A stretch of 64,000 nucleotides of DNA from Paralithodes platypus (GCA_032716605.1 CM064523.1:40455526-40519525), one strand, 5' to 3'. Numbered from the stretch's first letter, positions 21,329-32,691 are shown. Notes: a model not told the origin generated them from the letters alone. Numbers and translations: made by a program.

Positions 21329-22740
21329 TCATGAGTCCCTGAACCGGCGATCCTGCCAGCTGACACTGCCCCGGGGTGATGTGAAGTAGTCTGCCATGTA
21401 GCGACACAACTCCTTTGCGTAATTAGGGGCCTGGTTTCCGGTCAGTGGCAGGAGCGGATCCAACTGGTCACCATCTCTCCAAGACCCTGGTGTCACCCTG
21501 TGGGTGCGTGGGTTCTCCCTGTCAAGGAAGCCAGCGTGGTGACTGGGGAAACGGCGACGGATGAGGTTGTGTAGGCAACAGCATGCCAGCACCACTGACT
21601 CCACTCTCTTGGGTTGCCAGGGGAATGGTGGTGAACAAACATCTGAACCTGTAGAATAGGGAGACACAAAACATGGTTATTATCAAATACCTGCCTCTGC
21701 AAAGAGAATTAGTTAGTAATGCAAGTGTATAGCCTTATTAATGACATTAACACCACCAAGATGCCAAAGGCATTCTCCACCACCCGTCGAGCCCTGGACA
21801 ACCGGTAGGAGAAGATCATCTGACCCATGTCCGTTGAGCGATGTGGGAATGGTTTCAGTAGCCAGGGTCGCATGGGGAATGTGTCGTCACCTAACAGGAA
21901 GTAGGGCACAGGCCTGTTACCGGTGTGTAGGGGTTGAGGAGGTGGAAGTCCCAGGGTGTTGTTCTCCAGGCCGGCCCTGATAGGTGTCTGTGCAAAGACA
22001 CCACCGTCAGACCCCGAACCAGTGGCACCCACATCGCAGTACAGGAACTTGTAGTCAGCATCCACAACTGCCATAAGCACAATAGAGTGGAATCCCTTGT
22101 AGTTATAGTAAAGGGACCCAGCATTGGCAGGGCAGTGAATGGCTATGTGCTTACCATCAATAGCACCAACGGCGTGTGGAAACTGCCAGCGTTCTTCGAA
22201 GAGGTCAGCACATTTCTTCCAATCTTCTGGGGTCTTGGAGCATGGCAGAACGAGAGGGTGGTATTCTTGGTAGATGGCCTCACAGGTGTCAGGAACCAGC
22301 AGTGAAATGCTGTTATGGGCAACGCGGAAATCATAGGAGAGTGTTTGATATGAGTCACCAGTCGCCAGGTACCGCAGGGTAATGGCGAGACGAAGGGCAG
22401 GGCTCAGGGATTTCCGCCAGAAGGTGTCCTGTCTCTCTATCCTGGGTGTGATCTTCTCCACCATCTCCCAGAACATGTCCACGTCCAACCTGGTGAAGTT
22501 TCTGAAGCTGCGGTGGTCTTCGCGCATGAACTCATGCATGATGTTCTCGTAGTGGCCATACAATTGCCGCCGCAGGAGCCAGTTCCGTGTCCACACTGAC
22601 CTCCTCTTCCTCCTTCGTTGTTTAGTGGCCATTTTCAGAGCTAACAGATCAACCTGGAGAGTTAAATCCATGGACATGGTCGCCAGGTATATGTCGATAT
22701 TTTGGCGCTGGGAGGGTGTTATTAATACGTCCGCAGCCAT
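21329..22740 (-). CDS. PIF/Harbinger transposase (DDE_Tnp_4 type), two exons, apparent frameshift
   Basis: Exon 1 runs 22740-21757 (328 codons from the ATG at 22740) and exon 2 about 21648-21329. The N-terminus is basic, RRKRRSVWTRNWLLRRQLYG, followed by a helical region and the DDE nuclease: D195 in VGAIDGKHIA, D245 in GSGSDGGVF and E322 in RRVVENAFGIL, with LGDDTFPM between. Exon 2 encodes QPKRVESVVLACCCLHNLI. Donor GTGGTG and acceptor CTACAG give a 108-base intron, but the exon 2 reading frame is off by one: the in-frame continuation VQMFVHH soon needs a shift to reach PWQPKRVES. So a one-base indel near 21610-21640 is likely. TTG at 22816-22818 would extend the frame but lacks support. 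The enzyme excises and inserts the element. Confidence 0.85.
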
Positions 22741-22862
22741 GTTGCACGCACGGGCCACTGCACAGTTAACTGTAGCTGTTGACGGGACGGTAGAGTCTAA
22801 CCGTACCTGTTGACGCAACGGTGGAGTCGACTGTAATGATGTCCACCCCTGGTCGAGCGCCC

Positions 22863-22870
22863 TTTATATA
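22863..22870 (-). promoter_or_regulatory. TATA box of the H-A transposase gene
   Basis: Minus-strand TATATAAAGGGCGC context, about 125 bases upstream of the transposase ATG (22740), mirroring the TATA box at the other end of H-A. Two outward-lying promoters and convergent genes make a symmetric element. Confidence 0.55.
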
Positions 22871-23206
22871 CCTCCGTTGGCACAGAACCTGTATGTGTCG
22901 TCTTTATGCGAGTGTATGCGGATCGACTCTGAAGTCGATCGTCTGTAGTCTGGAGTCTATCGTCTGAAGTCTTATAGACGCGGGTGTAGTCGGCATGTAC
23001 AAATGACCGTTATTTCCATTGTCGGTTCGAGTCTCAAGACTTCTCCGGAGTCAAGACGACAACGTCGGCTGTATGCGGCTGTAGTCTGGTGAAGTCCTTT
23101 GGATGCGGCATACCGAGCCAGCTCCACCAAGTCGGGGAAAAAACCCGCCACGACTAGCTACTCTGCTGCATGCGGCAGCCGAGTCCTGTATGTGTGAAAG
23201 GGGCAT

Positions 23207-23536
23207 AACATGATTCTCGGACAATTTTTAAGATTAATTTGGATAGATTTGACCAATTTAATTGTTATAGGTAATTCCAAAGTTGTTTTATATCGTCTAG
23301 CGTTAGAAATAACACTGGAAAATTACGTTTTTATTAATTTAATTCTAGATTTTGACTATTTTGAGCAGCTTAAGCAGGATCTGTTGATTGCTGGAGGCCC
23401 TTCTTGAAGTGAATAAAATCGTCTAATTGTAGCTAGAATAAAATAACATATGTCATCGGTACAGAAGGGGTTAACAGTATGGTCAGAATTGTATTTAGTA
23501 TAATATATATATGCATGTATATATACAGTATATACA

Positions 23537-23575
<39 letters not shown>

Positions 23576-23617
23576 GTATATATGCATATATACTGTATAT
23601 GTACACATATACAGTAT

Positions 23618-23679
<62 letters not shown>

Positions 23680-23692
23680 TATACAGTATATA
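23207..23692. repeat. AT-rich flank and (TA)n microsatellite
   Basis: No gene at 23207-23514. From about 23515 to 23692 the sequence is (TA)n with TATACAGTATA interruptions. The (TA)n tract directly cuts off the transposase N-terminal fragment at 23693. Confidence 0.85.
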
Positions 23693-23905
23693 TCCTGTCT
23701 CCAGCTCTCGCATCAGCTGCTCGTACATCCCGTGCTGTGGCCGTTTCAACAGCCACTTCCTCGCCCACACTGTCCTTGGTCTCCTTGCTCGTTGGTGGTG
23801 GATGGCCTGCCGTTGCAACTCCTCCTCCTCTTCCAGGTCCTCCAACTGCAGCTCAAGTTGCAGAAGATGCACCCTCACTAGGTCCTGCTGCCTCCTCTGG
23901 AACAT
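23693..23905 (-). pseudogene. Truncated second Harbinger transposase, N-terminus only (H-B)
   Basis: From ATG 23905: MFQRRQQDLVRVHLLQLELQ, an acidic/Q-rich coiled stretch, then RARRPRTVWARKWLLKRPQH and GMYEQLMREL. The latter parallels KRRSVWTRNWLLRRQLYGHYENIM of the H-A transposase, so it is a diverged relative. The frame runs into the (TA)n repeat and the DDE domain is absent. It belongs to the outer element H-B. Confidence 0.8.
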
Positions 23906-24151
23906 CCCACCTCCCTCCCTCCATCCTTCCCTTTTATCTCACCTCCCTCCTTCCTTCCCTTCATCCCATCCCTCCTTCCTTCCCTTTTTTTTCCCACCTC
24001 CCTCCTTCCTTCCCTTTTATCCCCACTCCTCCTTCCTTCCCTTTTATCCCACCTCCCTCCTTACTTCCCGTTTATCCCACCTCCTTTCTTCCTTCCCTTT
24101 TATCTCACCTCCCTCCTTCCTTCCATTTTAACCCACCTCCCTCTTTCCTTC
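23906..24151. repeat. CT-rich minisatellite, left part
   Basis: Units of about 29 bases of the form CCTCCCTCCTTCCTTCCCTTTTATCCCA. The array continues at 32692-32805 on the other side of Gypsy-A, showing that the retrotransposon inserted into it. Confidence 0.9.
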
Positions 24152-25963
24152 TGTGACGTTAACCACTCCGTTAGAACCGCATGGCTTGTCCTACAGTGAC
24201 TCGCTAGGATCGCCAGGGCAGTGGATGTGGCTACAGTTGGTGTATTGTTGTGTGCTTTATTTCATATGAAAGCTCGTGTCATGGGCAGTCCAGAAAGGCT
24301 CTTTGTTTTCACCCATGTCAAGGCTTTATATGTTTAATTGCAAAGTATATGTTTTATCATTAAGTAGTAATGACAGGATTTGAGAGAGAGAGAGAGAGAG
24401 TAGAACAGAGTGTGGGGAGGCGCGCAGTATTTTGCTATACTCGATGACGTCATAGCTGGCTGGCCTCGTGGGGATTCGTTGGAGGAGTTTTTTACCATGC
24501 TTGGTGACGTCATGTTTAGCTAGCTTCTTTAGCATTGGCTAGAGGACTTGTTACAGCTTTTCTACGCGGTTCGAGCTAGTGCTAGTATATATACAGCTCC
24601 CTCGCTACTCTCTCCCTCAGATCTGGTTTCTAGAACGCATCCCTCTTATCCCTTTGATACCTGCACCCTAGCTGCACCTGAGAACCTTTTCCTCTGCCTA
24701 TCTCTCTCATTTTCCATATCTTTCACCACCTTTTAATAATATTATACCCCCTTTGGTTAACTCTGCATAATCAGCTTCATGCTGGCCAGTTGTATTGTGC
24801 GTTAAGGTCTTATATAACCCATGTATGTTAGTTGTTAAGATAAGTTGATCACGAAGCATTGGTTGGCATTCATATTGTTCAGTACCGCTTCCTATAATTA
24901 TTAGTGTTCTGCTGGATTAGATAATGCTAGACTAGGAGTCTGATACTATAAGGTATTGTTTCCGATGGGCTGGCTTTAGTTAAAAGCTGCACGACATACC
25001 TGAGAACTGGAGTTGATTGGGTAAATTCTAGTCTGTGTGCCATTGAGAGTAGAGCATGCACGAATGAGGGCTTTCTGCCTATACCATTCTGCACTGTTCT
25101 AAGCTCGTTGTTTGTCTTTGAGGTACGCCAGGAGAACGCTTAATACTTTCGGTATTAAGGTTTCTCAAGAGAGCTACCCTTCATTATAACGTAATACTTG
25201 ACGCACAGACTTGAGATTTGCACTAGGCTATGCGGCATGCCATGCGCACCAGTATCTCGTATCATTGACTCTAGCTAGACTTTATCAGTCACAGTAGACA
25301 TTAAGTATAGTAAACCAATTACTCTTTTTATGCATACCCGTTTATGATTACACAAGCATTTCGCAGCCTAGTTTGATGTATTGAGACACAAACGACTTAG
25401 GCTCTTTTTGTTGATAGGAATACTGCATTGTCGTGGCGATTATTATTATTGTTGTAGCGTTTAGGATATTCTTGGCTCCGACTGCATTATATCTCCTGCC
25501 TTTTGTGAGCATAGCCTGCTCAAGCATTGTTCCGCTGCCTGCCTTTTTGGGTTCCATTTCCGATTCGAGCATCTTGATAGCATCTAGCATTTAAAGAAGA
25601 TTCCTTGTTGGTGTTGAAGGACTTTAGTGCACTTTCTTTCATGCAGGAGTGCCTGACATTTAGTGATTAAAGTAACGTAAGCTGTAACTTCTCTTACCAC
25701 CTTACTTTGCATACCATAACTAAGCACCTTCGGTTATAGGTAGTAATAGGCTGTTTTCACATAACATTAAGCCTAGAGTAGACGCACATTTATTGAGAGT
25801 TTAATAACCTATTATTGCATATAGAACTCTGGAGAGTATTTGTGTTCTTTGTTCACTGGGAATATACATCAGAGGTTGGATCTAGCGCTTTCCGTTGTAG
25901 CATTTATGCCATTACTAGTCCAATGAATAAGAGCCCTGATATATTTAAACCTCAGTCGTAACA
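24152..25963 (+). repeat. Gypsy-A 5' LTR
   Basis: Begins TGTGACGTTAACC and ends CAGTCGTAACA (TG...CA). It contains two CRE-type TGACGTCA sites (24445-24452 and 24505-24512), a TATATATA box at 24586-24593, and a (GA)n run near 24382. Transcription should start near 24615-24625. LTR ends match those of the B copies (TGTGACGTC... and ...GTCGTAACA), although the middles are diverged. Confidence 0.95.
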
Positions 25964-25965
25964 AA

Positions 25966-25982
25966 TGGCGAACTTACCTAGG
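25966..25982 (+). promoter_or_regulatory. Primer binding site (putative)
   Basis: TGGCGAACTTACC starts two bases past the LTR. B copies have TGGCGACCTTGCC at the same place. A TGG start complementary to a tRNA CCA end is typical; which tRNA is primer cannot be decided here. Confidence 0.6.
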
Positions 25983-26178
25983 ATTTGGTGAACCTACATT
26001 TATTAGCAGGGAACATTTGTTGTTTTGGGAAATATTTTGCGGGGATCAGCAAGAATAATTTTTTTGCAACATAGTATAGCCCTTGAGTATTTCCGAGATT
26101 TGTTTTGTGTATATTGAGGTATAAGAGTTTGGGGTGCTTCTTTTCTGAATATTGAGGTGGGAAATTTTTGTGAGCATC

Positions 26179-28273
26179 ATGTCTTATACCGGATCAGAGG
26201 AGAATGGAGACACAGTACGTAATGTCGAAACTGAGGAACAGCAGCATGATGAAAGGGTTAATCAGGTGAACTGTGAGGAGGATGCTAGGATATTTTTGCA
26301 ATGGCCTGTTACTGCCGAGCAGTTGGAGGGTATGGATCGGTACGGTCTTCAATGCCTGGCCACAGCTATCGGTCATGCGGGTACTAGCAGCATGACCAGG
26401 GATAACTTGATAACGTGTGTACTGGGCAGGGTGGCTGGTGAGCGAGATGGGTTGAGTGCTCAGAGCCCTTCGGCCATGCTTCCCCTACACTCGACTCCCA
26501 GCCATCCCAGTAGTTTGCCGACCCCGAGTACACGTCCACAGTTGGGTGGTGACTGGCAGGGTGGGTTGCCCCTGGGGGGACCACCGGTAATTTCAAACAT
26601 TGTAGCACCTTCACCTCCTCCAGGGTTAACCCCAGAATTATTGTATCAGCTCGAATTAGCTAAGATTCAACAGCAACAAAGGGCATGTGAGCTTCAGCTT
26701 CAGCAGCAAATAGAATTAGCCAAGATAGAGGAGAGAGCCAAGCTAGCAAAAATCCAAGCTGATTTAGAGTCGACTAGGTACTGTGCCGACATGGACGTAG
26801 AGAAGTCGCGGGTAGAGGCAACGGGACAGCGACTTGGGGCTGGTAACCGTGCTCATGATCAATCTCTCTCGCACTTATTGAAACTGGTTCCGGTGTTTGA
26901 TGAGAGTGGTGTAACAGAATTTTTCGCATGCTTTGAGAAGAAGTGCCAGGAACACCAGTGGCCAGAGAATAAATGGGCAGCACTTGTATCCTCTAGATTA
27001 ATAGGCAAGGGTCTTAACCCTTAAAAAGCGGCCCACCACTTAAGTCGAGTTAAATAAAGCTGGACTATGTGGCGGCGCTCGACATAACTCGAGTGGCAAT
27101 TTCAGCACGTAATGTGGCTGAGAGAGAGAGACAAGTGGTGGCAGGAGACTAGCGAGCGTATGACTGCTCCAGACCACCGCGGCGAACCTACTGACACAAA
27201 TCTCAGCTCCCTCCTCCCTCTCTCACTCGCTACATACTCAATTATGTACCGAAAGTACCGAATTACCTGCTTTTTGCACTCGCGTTGCACGGTTATTGCA
27301 AGAAAACTATCCATCATACAAGGATCGTTATGGTGTCATTCGAAAGCTCTGTTTATGCCCTTTCAGGGATAGATACTTGTTTTACGTTCTGGGTCTTATT
27401 TAGGCATGAAAATGATCACGTAAACAGCCCTATTTTGGCTAAAAACACCCCGCTGGGCGGTACACATAAATAAACCGCATAGGCCGCTCGTAAGGTGTTA
27501 AAGCCTACGATGCGTTACCTTTGGAGTCATGTATTGTGTATGAGGATCTCAAGGAGGCTGTCCTGAGGGCTTACGAACTGCAACCAGAAACGTACCGTTT
27601 GAAGTTCCGGGGTGTAACCAAGGGAAGAGATAGCACCTTTTTGGAACACGCCCGGGACTTGTCTGATGCTATGGGGAACTGGCTCCGATCTGAGAGGGTA
27701 ACAACATTTGATGGACTTAAGCATTTAATGATGTTGGAGCAGTTCTTTAAGAGCACGGGCGGTGATCTAACTTTGAACTTAAAGGAGAAAAACCCAAGAA
27801 CTCTAGTCGAAGCAGCAGAAATGGCTGATCGACGGCTGTCGTTGATTCGGGGTTGCGGGTCCTCACAGAAGTACGATGCAAGTGCTAGGGACCATTATCC
27901 TCCCCCTCCCCGTAGCAATGACACGTTTAAACAAAAGAGCAATGAAACTAAAACTGAATCCAAACCTAACACCACGCCGTATGAGAAAAGTCAGGGGCTT
28001 TTTACATCACAGTATAAGCCGAAACCGAAATTTATGTGTTTTAAGTGCCACCAGGAGGGTCATAAGGCAAATGAGTGCCCTAGTCGACCTCCTCCGGCAG
28101 CCGTGTCTTTTGTTCACGGCATTGGAGTGTTCAAGAGGACATCGGAGTTTGTTAGAGGCAATTCTTCCGAGGTAAATACACTGCCAGTGCAGAAGGATCC
28201 GGAAGGCTTATTCCCTGTCCGTGATGCCTTTAGTGACCACAGGGGACTCGGTTGTGTGGAGTGGGGGGGGTAG
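26179..28273 (+). pseudogene. Gypsy-A gag, split by a MITE
   Basis: The ATG at 26179 starts MSYTGSEENGD. The N-terminal part includes ARIFLQWPVTAEQLEGMDRY and a long Q/E-rich coiled segment. The capsid-like region begins LSHLLKLVPVFDESGVTEFF. The frame is broken at 27014 by the 480-bp MITE and resumes at 27502 with KAYDALPLESC (uninterrupted in B1). It ends with a CCHC zinc knuckle, CFKCHQEGHKANEC (28036-28077), for RNA binding. The gag frame stops at a run of G near 28261-28268, while pol continues in another frame; in copy B2 gag and protease are in one frame, so this is a lesion and not an obligatory frameshift. Confidence 0.85.
27018..27497 (+). mobile_element. TTAA-480 MITE copy 1, inserted in gag
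   Basis: Exactly 480 bp, flanked by TTAA at 27014-27017 and 27498-27501. Begins CCCTTAAAAAGCGGCC and ends GGCCGCTCGTAAGGTG. The sequence on either side joins to GKGL|KAYDALPLES as in B1, so the empty-site structure is known. Non-coding; the short frames inside recur in all copies only because the repeat does. Confidence 0.95.
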
Positions 28274-29843
28274 AAGACATGAGGTGAGAATTTTGCGTGA
28301 CACTGGGGCATCGCAAACATTGTTGAGGAATTTCACTGGTAAACCTGTAAATACGGCGCGGGTGGTTGTGGTTCAGGGAGTTAATGCAACAAGGTCATAC
28401 CCGCTTGTAAGAATGAAGATGGAAGTTGATGGTGTGACTCGTGACCTGGATGTTGGAATTGTGGAGAAGTTGCCTGTTGGGGGCGTCGACCTCCTTCTCG
28501 GCAACGACTTTGTGGGGCCTACTTCTGAGGCTCCACCCTTAGTCGTTGCCGAGAAGCCGGCCGACGTGAGTAGGGAGGAGCAGGAGTGGGTTGAGAAGTG
28601 TCGGGTGCAACCTATGGCGTGTGTTGTCACCCGATCTCTTGTATCCAGGGATTCACATTCTGGTCAACAGTCTTTAGACAAGCGGAGGAAAGGTACTGAG
28701 AAGGGGTTGAAAGTTGATGCGGTTGAGAGTTTAGTATCAACGGACATTCTCGGGGACTTATTATTAGGACCGATTTTCGAGTCTGGAGAAGACCCATTAA
28801 CTGTTACTAAGAAGGCAGAGGATGGGCTTAAAAAGACGAAGAGACAGCAACGATACACAGAGAGAGAGCAACGGGAGGCTAAATTCAGTGGAGGAGTGGG
28901 GCATGAGTTGTTTCGCAAACACTTAGATAAGCTTGCTCCTTCGGACATTCGTAAATTGCAATTAGAAGACCCGGAGGTTCTTGAATGTGGTACCGGTGCT
29001 GTCGAGTTGAAGGAGAACAGTGATGCACAGTCGGGAGATTTTTCCAAGTATCCCCTGACCATCACGGAGGTAGCAACAAGGTACCCTGACGCGTACCCTA
29101 TGAGAAATGGGTCAGCGAAGACGGTGGTGCGAAACTTGTTAGTGTATTTTTCCCGGTATGGTTACCCGCAGGTAATTCAGTCAGACCAAGGATCCAACTT
29201 CACTTCTGGCCTCTTTGTTCAAGCAGTGCCGCAGCATGGGATTGTTACGGTTGTGTCATCTGCGTATCATCCAGAGAGCCAGGGTGTGTTAGAGCGATGG
29301 CACTCAGCCTTGGAATCTGTGCTTCGTTATTGTTGCTTTGAGAGTGGGAAAGGTTGGGATCTTGGCCTGCCATATGTTTTATTTGCTGCACGGGAGGTAC
29401 CTGGGGTAAGTTTGGGATTCAGCCCTAATGAGCTCGTCTTTGGACACCGTGTCAGAGGGCCTCTCCATATGGTTAAAGAAATATGGGAGGGTGCAGAAAA
29501 ACCTTGTTCTATGCTCAAGTATGTCCTCGACAGTCGAGAACGGATGTTGCGCAGTCTGGAGTTGGCTGGCCGTAATTCGACTAGCTCTCAGGCCCTCATG
29601 AAGGACAGGTACGACCTCCAGGTTAAACTCAGGGAGTTTCACGTGGGTCAGGAGGTGTTGATTCTACTGCCCCTTGTAGGTCATCCCTTATCTGCGAAGT
29701 ACACTGGTCCTTATAGGGTGGGTGAGAGGCTATCGGACCTGGATTGCTTGGTGGCCGCTCCAGACAGACGTATGCGCAATCAGTTATGTCACGTTAATCT
29801 CATGAAGGAGTATGTGAGGCACCCCCTCTCACTGTGCCTGTGA
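28221..29843 (+). pseudogene. Gypsy-A protease plus truncated integrase
   Basis: A 540-codon frame. Aspartic protease: ILRDTGASQTLLRNFTGKPV (catalytic DTG at 28299) and GGVDLLLGNDFVG. A linker follows. The integrase then starts abruptly at LTITEVATRYPDAYP, with QSDQGSNF (second Asp), YHPESQGVLERWH (Glu), and the GPY/F-like module YTGPYRVGERLSDLDCLV near the end. The HHCC zinc finger and first catalytic Asp, present in B1/B2, are deleted. Integrase lies upstream of RNase H, so the unusual order is shared with B. Cannot integrate by itself. Confidence 0.85.
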
Positions 29844-30391
29844 TGACGTTTAGCAGTCAAGGTGGAGAAGGAGAACGGGACAGTCAAGCTCAGGTGGAGG
29901 ATAACTGGAAGGATACGAAAGTCAAATGGGCGCCTGAGTGTGAGAAGGTGTTTAGAGTAGTAAAACACCTGTTGTGCACTCACCCGATCCTCAGGGCCCC
30001 TGCCTTTAGCCTACCTTTCCAACTAGCAACGGATGCTAGTGGTGTGGGGGCTGGTGCCGTCCTTGTGAAAAAGGACGATGATGGGATGGAGCATCCTGTT
30101 AGTTTCTGCTCGGAGAAGTTCAATTCGGCCCAGGGGAGCTGCTCTGTTGTCGAGGAGGAGCTGCTGGCGGTTGTGCTTGCGCTGGGGCATTTCGGGGTCT
30201 ATGTTCCAACCTATGGTCCGGTCGTTGTAGTTTACCCAGATCATCACCCTCTCAAGTTCTTGGACCAGTTTCACAATCGGAATATGAGGCTGACCAGGTG
30301 GTCACTAAGGTTACTGGTATATAACCTGGACATACGCCATATTGCCGGTTGTGACAACGGGGTTGCAGAATGTCTTTCAAGGGTATTATGA
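29834..30391 (+). pseudogene. Gypsy-A RNase H, RT deleted
   Basis: The frame joins EAQVEDNW-type linker (here QAQVEDNW) directly to KVKWAPECEKVF, which in B2 lies about 325 codons further on; the entire RT is missing. RNase H features: FQLATDASGVGAGAVL, VVEEELLAVVLAL, PDHHPLKFL (TDHH in the B copies) and IRHIAGCDNGVAECLSRV. Confidence 0.85.
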
Positions 30392-30860
30392 TCCTGGGTA
30401 GATTGACACACGGGTAGCCTCCTGCTTTAGTTTGAATAGTATTTTGCGCTTGGTGCTTGTTGGCTCGCAGTTGTAGCCCAGCGTATTGGGTCGTAAAGCA
30501 GGAGTTAAGCGTTTGGTATAGAAGAAAAAACTAGGCTTGCCCCTATAGTGCAGCCGAAATAAACAAATTAAAAACATAAAAATCAAATAAAAACTCTTTC
30601 TTTGATAGTTGAATTTTTTCAGTATGTTATAGCAGTAATTCTGAGTTGCACTCCTCTCAGAATGCTGGGCTAGAGAAGCTCGCTCTTGAGGAGCATAACT
30701 ACATATGATTTAACCTATTGTGTTGGGGAAGGTTATAATTTTGTAAAATGTTTTGTTGAGAACTGTGCCAGATATTTTACTGCCGCTGGGTGGTGGTGGG
30801 AAGTAGAGATATAGCATGGGTTCTAACAATCAGATTTTTTAGAGCCTTGGGCCTCTGAGA

Positions 30861-30877
30861 AAAATCTTGGGGGCGGG
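30861..30877 (+). promoter_or_regulatory. Polypurine tract (putative)
   Basis: AAAATCTTGGGGGCGGG directly abuts the 3' LTR start TGTGACG. B copies have ATCTTGGGCGGGG in the same place. This would prime plus-strand DNA synthesis. Confidence 0.65.
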
Positions 30878-32691
30878 TGTGACGTTAACCACTCCGTTAG
30901 AACCGCATGGCTTGTCCTACAGTGACTCGCTAGGATTGCCAGGGCAGTGGATGTGGCTACAGTTGGTGTATTGTTGTGTGCTTTATTTCATATGAAAGCT
31001 CGTGTCATGGGCAGTCCAGAAAGGCTCTTTGTTTTCACCCATGTCAAGGCTTTATATGTTTAATTGCAAAGTATATGTTTTATCATTAAGTAGTAATGAT
31101 AGGATTTGAGAGAGAGAGAGAGAGAGTAGAACAGAGTGTGGGGAGGCGCGCAGTGTTTTGCTATACTCGATGACGTCATAGCTGTCTGACCTCGTGGGGA
31201 TTCGTTGGAGGAGTTTTTTACCATGCTTGGTGACGTCATGTTTAGCTAGCTTCTTTAGCATTGGCTAGAGGACTTGTTACCGCTTTTCTACGCGTTTCGA
31301 GCTAGTGCTAGTATATATACAGCTCCCTCGCTACTCTCTCCCTCAGATCTGGTTTCTAGAACGCATCCCTCTTATCCCTTTGATACCTGTCCCCCTAGCT
31401 GCACCTGAGAACCTTTTCCTCTGCCTATCTCTCTCATTTTCCATATCTTTCACCACCTTTTAATAATATTATACCCCCTTTGGTTAACTCTGCATAATCA
31501 GCTTCATGCTGGCCAGTTGTATTGTGCGTTAAGGTCTTATATAACCCATGTATGTTAGTTGTTAAGATAAGTTGATCACGAAGCATTGGTTGGCATTCAT
31601 ATTGTTCAGTACCGCTTCCTATAATTATTAGTGTTCTGCTGGATTAGATAATGCTAGACTAGGAGTCTGATACTATAAGGTATTGTTTCCGATGGGTGCG
31701 GGCTTTAGTTAAAAGCTGCACGACATACCTGAGAACTGGAGTTGATTGGGTAAATTCTAGTCTGTGTGCCATTGAGAGTAGAGCATGCACAAATGAGGGC
31801 TTTTTGCCCATACCATTCTGCACTGTTCTAAGCTCGTTGTTTGTCTTTGAGGTACGCCAGGAGAACGCTTAATACTTCGGTATTAAGGTTTCTCAAGAGA
31901 GCTACCCTTCATTATAACGTAATACTTGATGCACAGACTTGAGATTTGCACTAGGCTATGCGGCATGCCATGCGCACCAGTATCTCGTATCATTGACTCT
32001 AGCTAGACTTTATCAGTCACAGTAGACATTAAGTATATTAAACCAATTACTCTTTTTATGCATACCCGTTTATGATTACACAAGCATTTCGCAGCCTAGT
32101 TTGATGTATTGAGACACAAACGACTTAGGCTCTTTTTGTTGATAGGAATACTGCATTGTCGTGGCGATTATTATTATTGTTGTGGCGTTTAGGATATTTT
32201 TGGCTCCGACTGCATTATAGCTCCTGCCTTTTGTGAGCATAGCCTGCTCGAGCATTGTTCCGCTGCCTGCCTTTTTGGGTTCCATTTCCGATTCGAGCAT
32301 CTTGATAGCATCTAGCATTTAAAGAAGATTCCTTGTTGGTGTTGAAGGACTTTAGTGCACTTTCTTTCATGCAGGAGTGCCTGACATTTATTGATTAAAG
32401 TAACATAAGCTGTAACTTCTCTTACCACCTTACTTTGCATACCATAACCAAGCACCTTCGGTTATAGGTAGTAATAGGCTGTTTTCACATAACATTAAGC
32501 GTAGAGTAGACGCACATTTATTGAGAGTTTAATAACCTATTATTGCATATAGAACTCTGGAGAGTATTTGTGTTCTTTGTTCACTGGGAATATACATCAG
32601 AGGTTGGATCTAGCGCTTTCCGTTGTAGCATTTATGCCATTACTAGTCCAATGAATAAGAGCCCTGATATATTTAAACCTCAGTCGTAACA
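30878..32691 (+). repeat. Gypsy-A 3' LTR
   Basis: Same structure as the 5' LTR, including CRE-type sites at 31171-31178 and 31231-31238 and TATATATA at 31312-31319. Differences from the 5' LTR are scattered single bases and a few 1-3 base indels (for example CACCCTAGC against TCCCCCTAGC). Confidence 0.95.

Larger units (their letters stand above)
16499..23205. mobile_element. PIF/Harbinger DNA transposon H-A, both genes present
   Basis: Terminal inverted repeats: TGCCCCTTTCACACATACAG at 16499-16518, inverted at 23186-23205, with similarity continuing inward for over 40 bases. The 3-bp flanks are TGA and TAA, possibly a decayed TNA target duplication. It carries the two proteins typical of the superfamily, a MADF/Myb-like protein (plus strand) and a DDE transposase (minus strand), in convergent orientation with TATA boxes near both ends. 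About 6.7 kb, enlarged by an RTE fragment and a TTAA MITE between the genes. One stop and one apparent frameshift probably make this copy inactive. Confidence 0.9.
24152..32691 (+). mobile_element. Gypsy-A: LTR retrotransposon, complete ends, pol deleted
   Basis: 8540 bp with two direct LTRs (1812 and 1814 bp) and a 4-bp target duplication CTTC (24148-24151 and 32692-32695). Internal order: gag, protease, integrase, RNase H. Compared with copies B1/B2 it lacks about 0.4 kb (the integrase zinc finger and first catalytic Asp) and about 1.0 kb (the whole RT). Gag is interrupted by a 480-bp MITE. LTRs differ at only about 26 places by eye (roughly 98.5% identical), so a defective genome appears to have inserted fairly recently, presumably with proteins supplied in trans. 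Confidence 0.9.

Noticed and set aside
23511..24156. Long ORFs rich in YI and then SLLPSF
   Set aside because: Readthrough of (TA)n and the CT-rich minisatellite.
28250..28275. Programmed frameshift between gag and pol at a G-run in Gypsy-A
   Set aside because: In B2 gag and protease are in the same frame, so the frame change in Gypsy-A is more simply an indel in a homopolymer.
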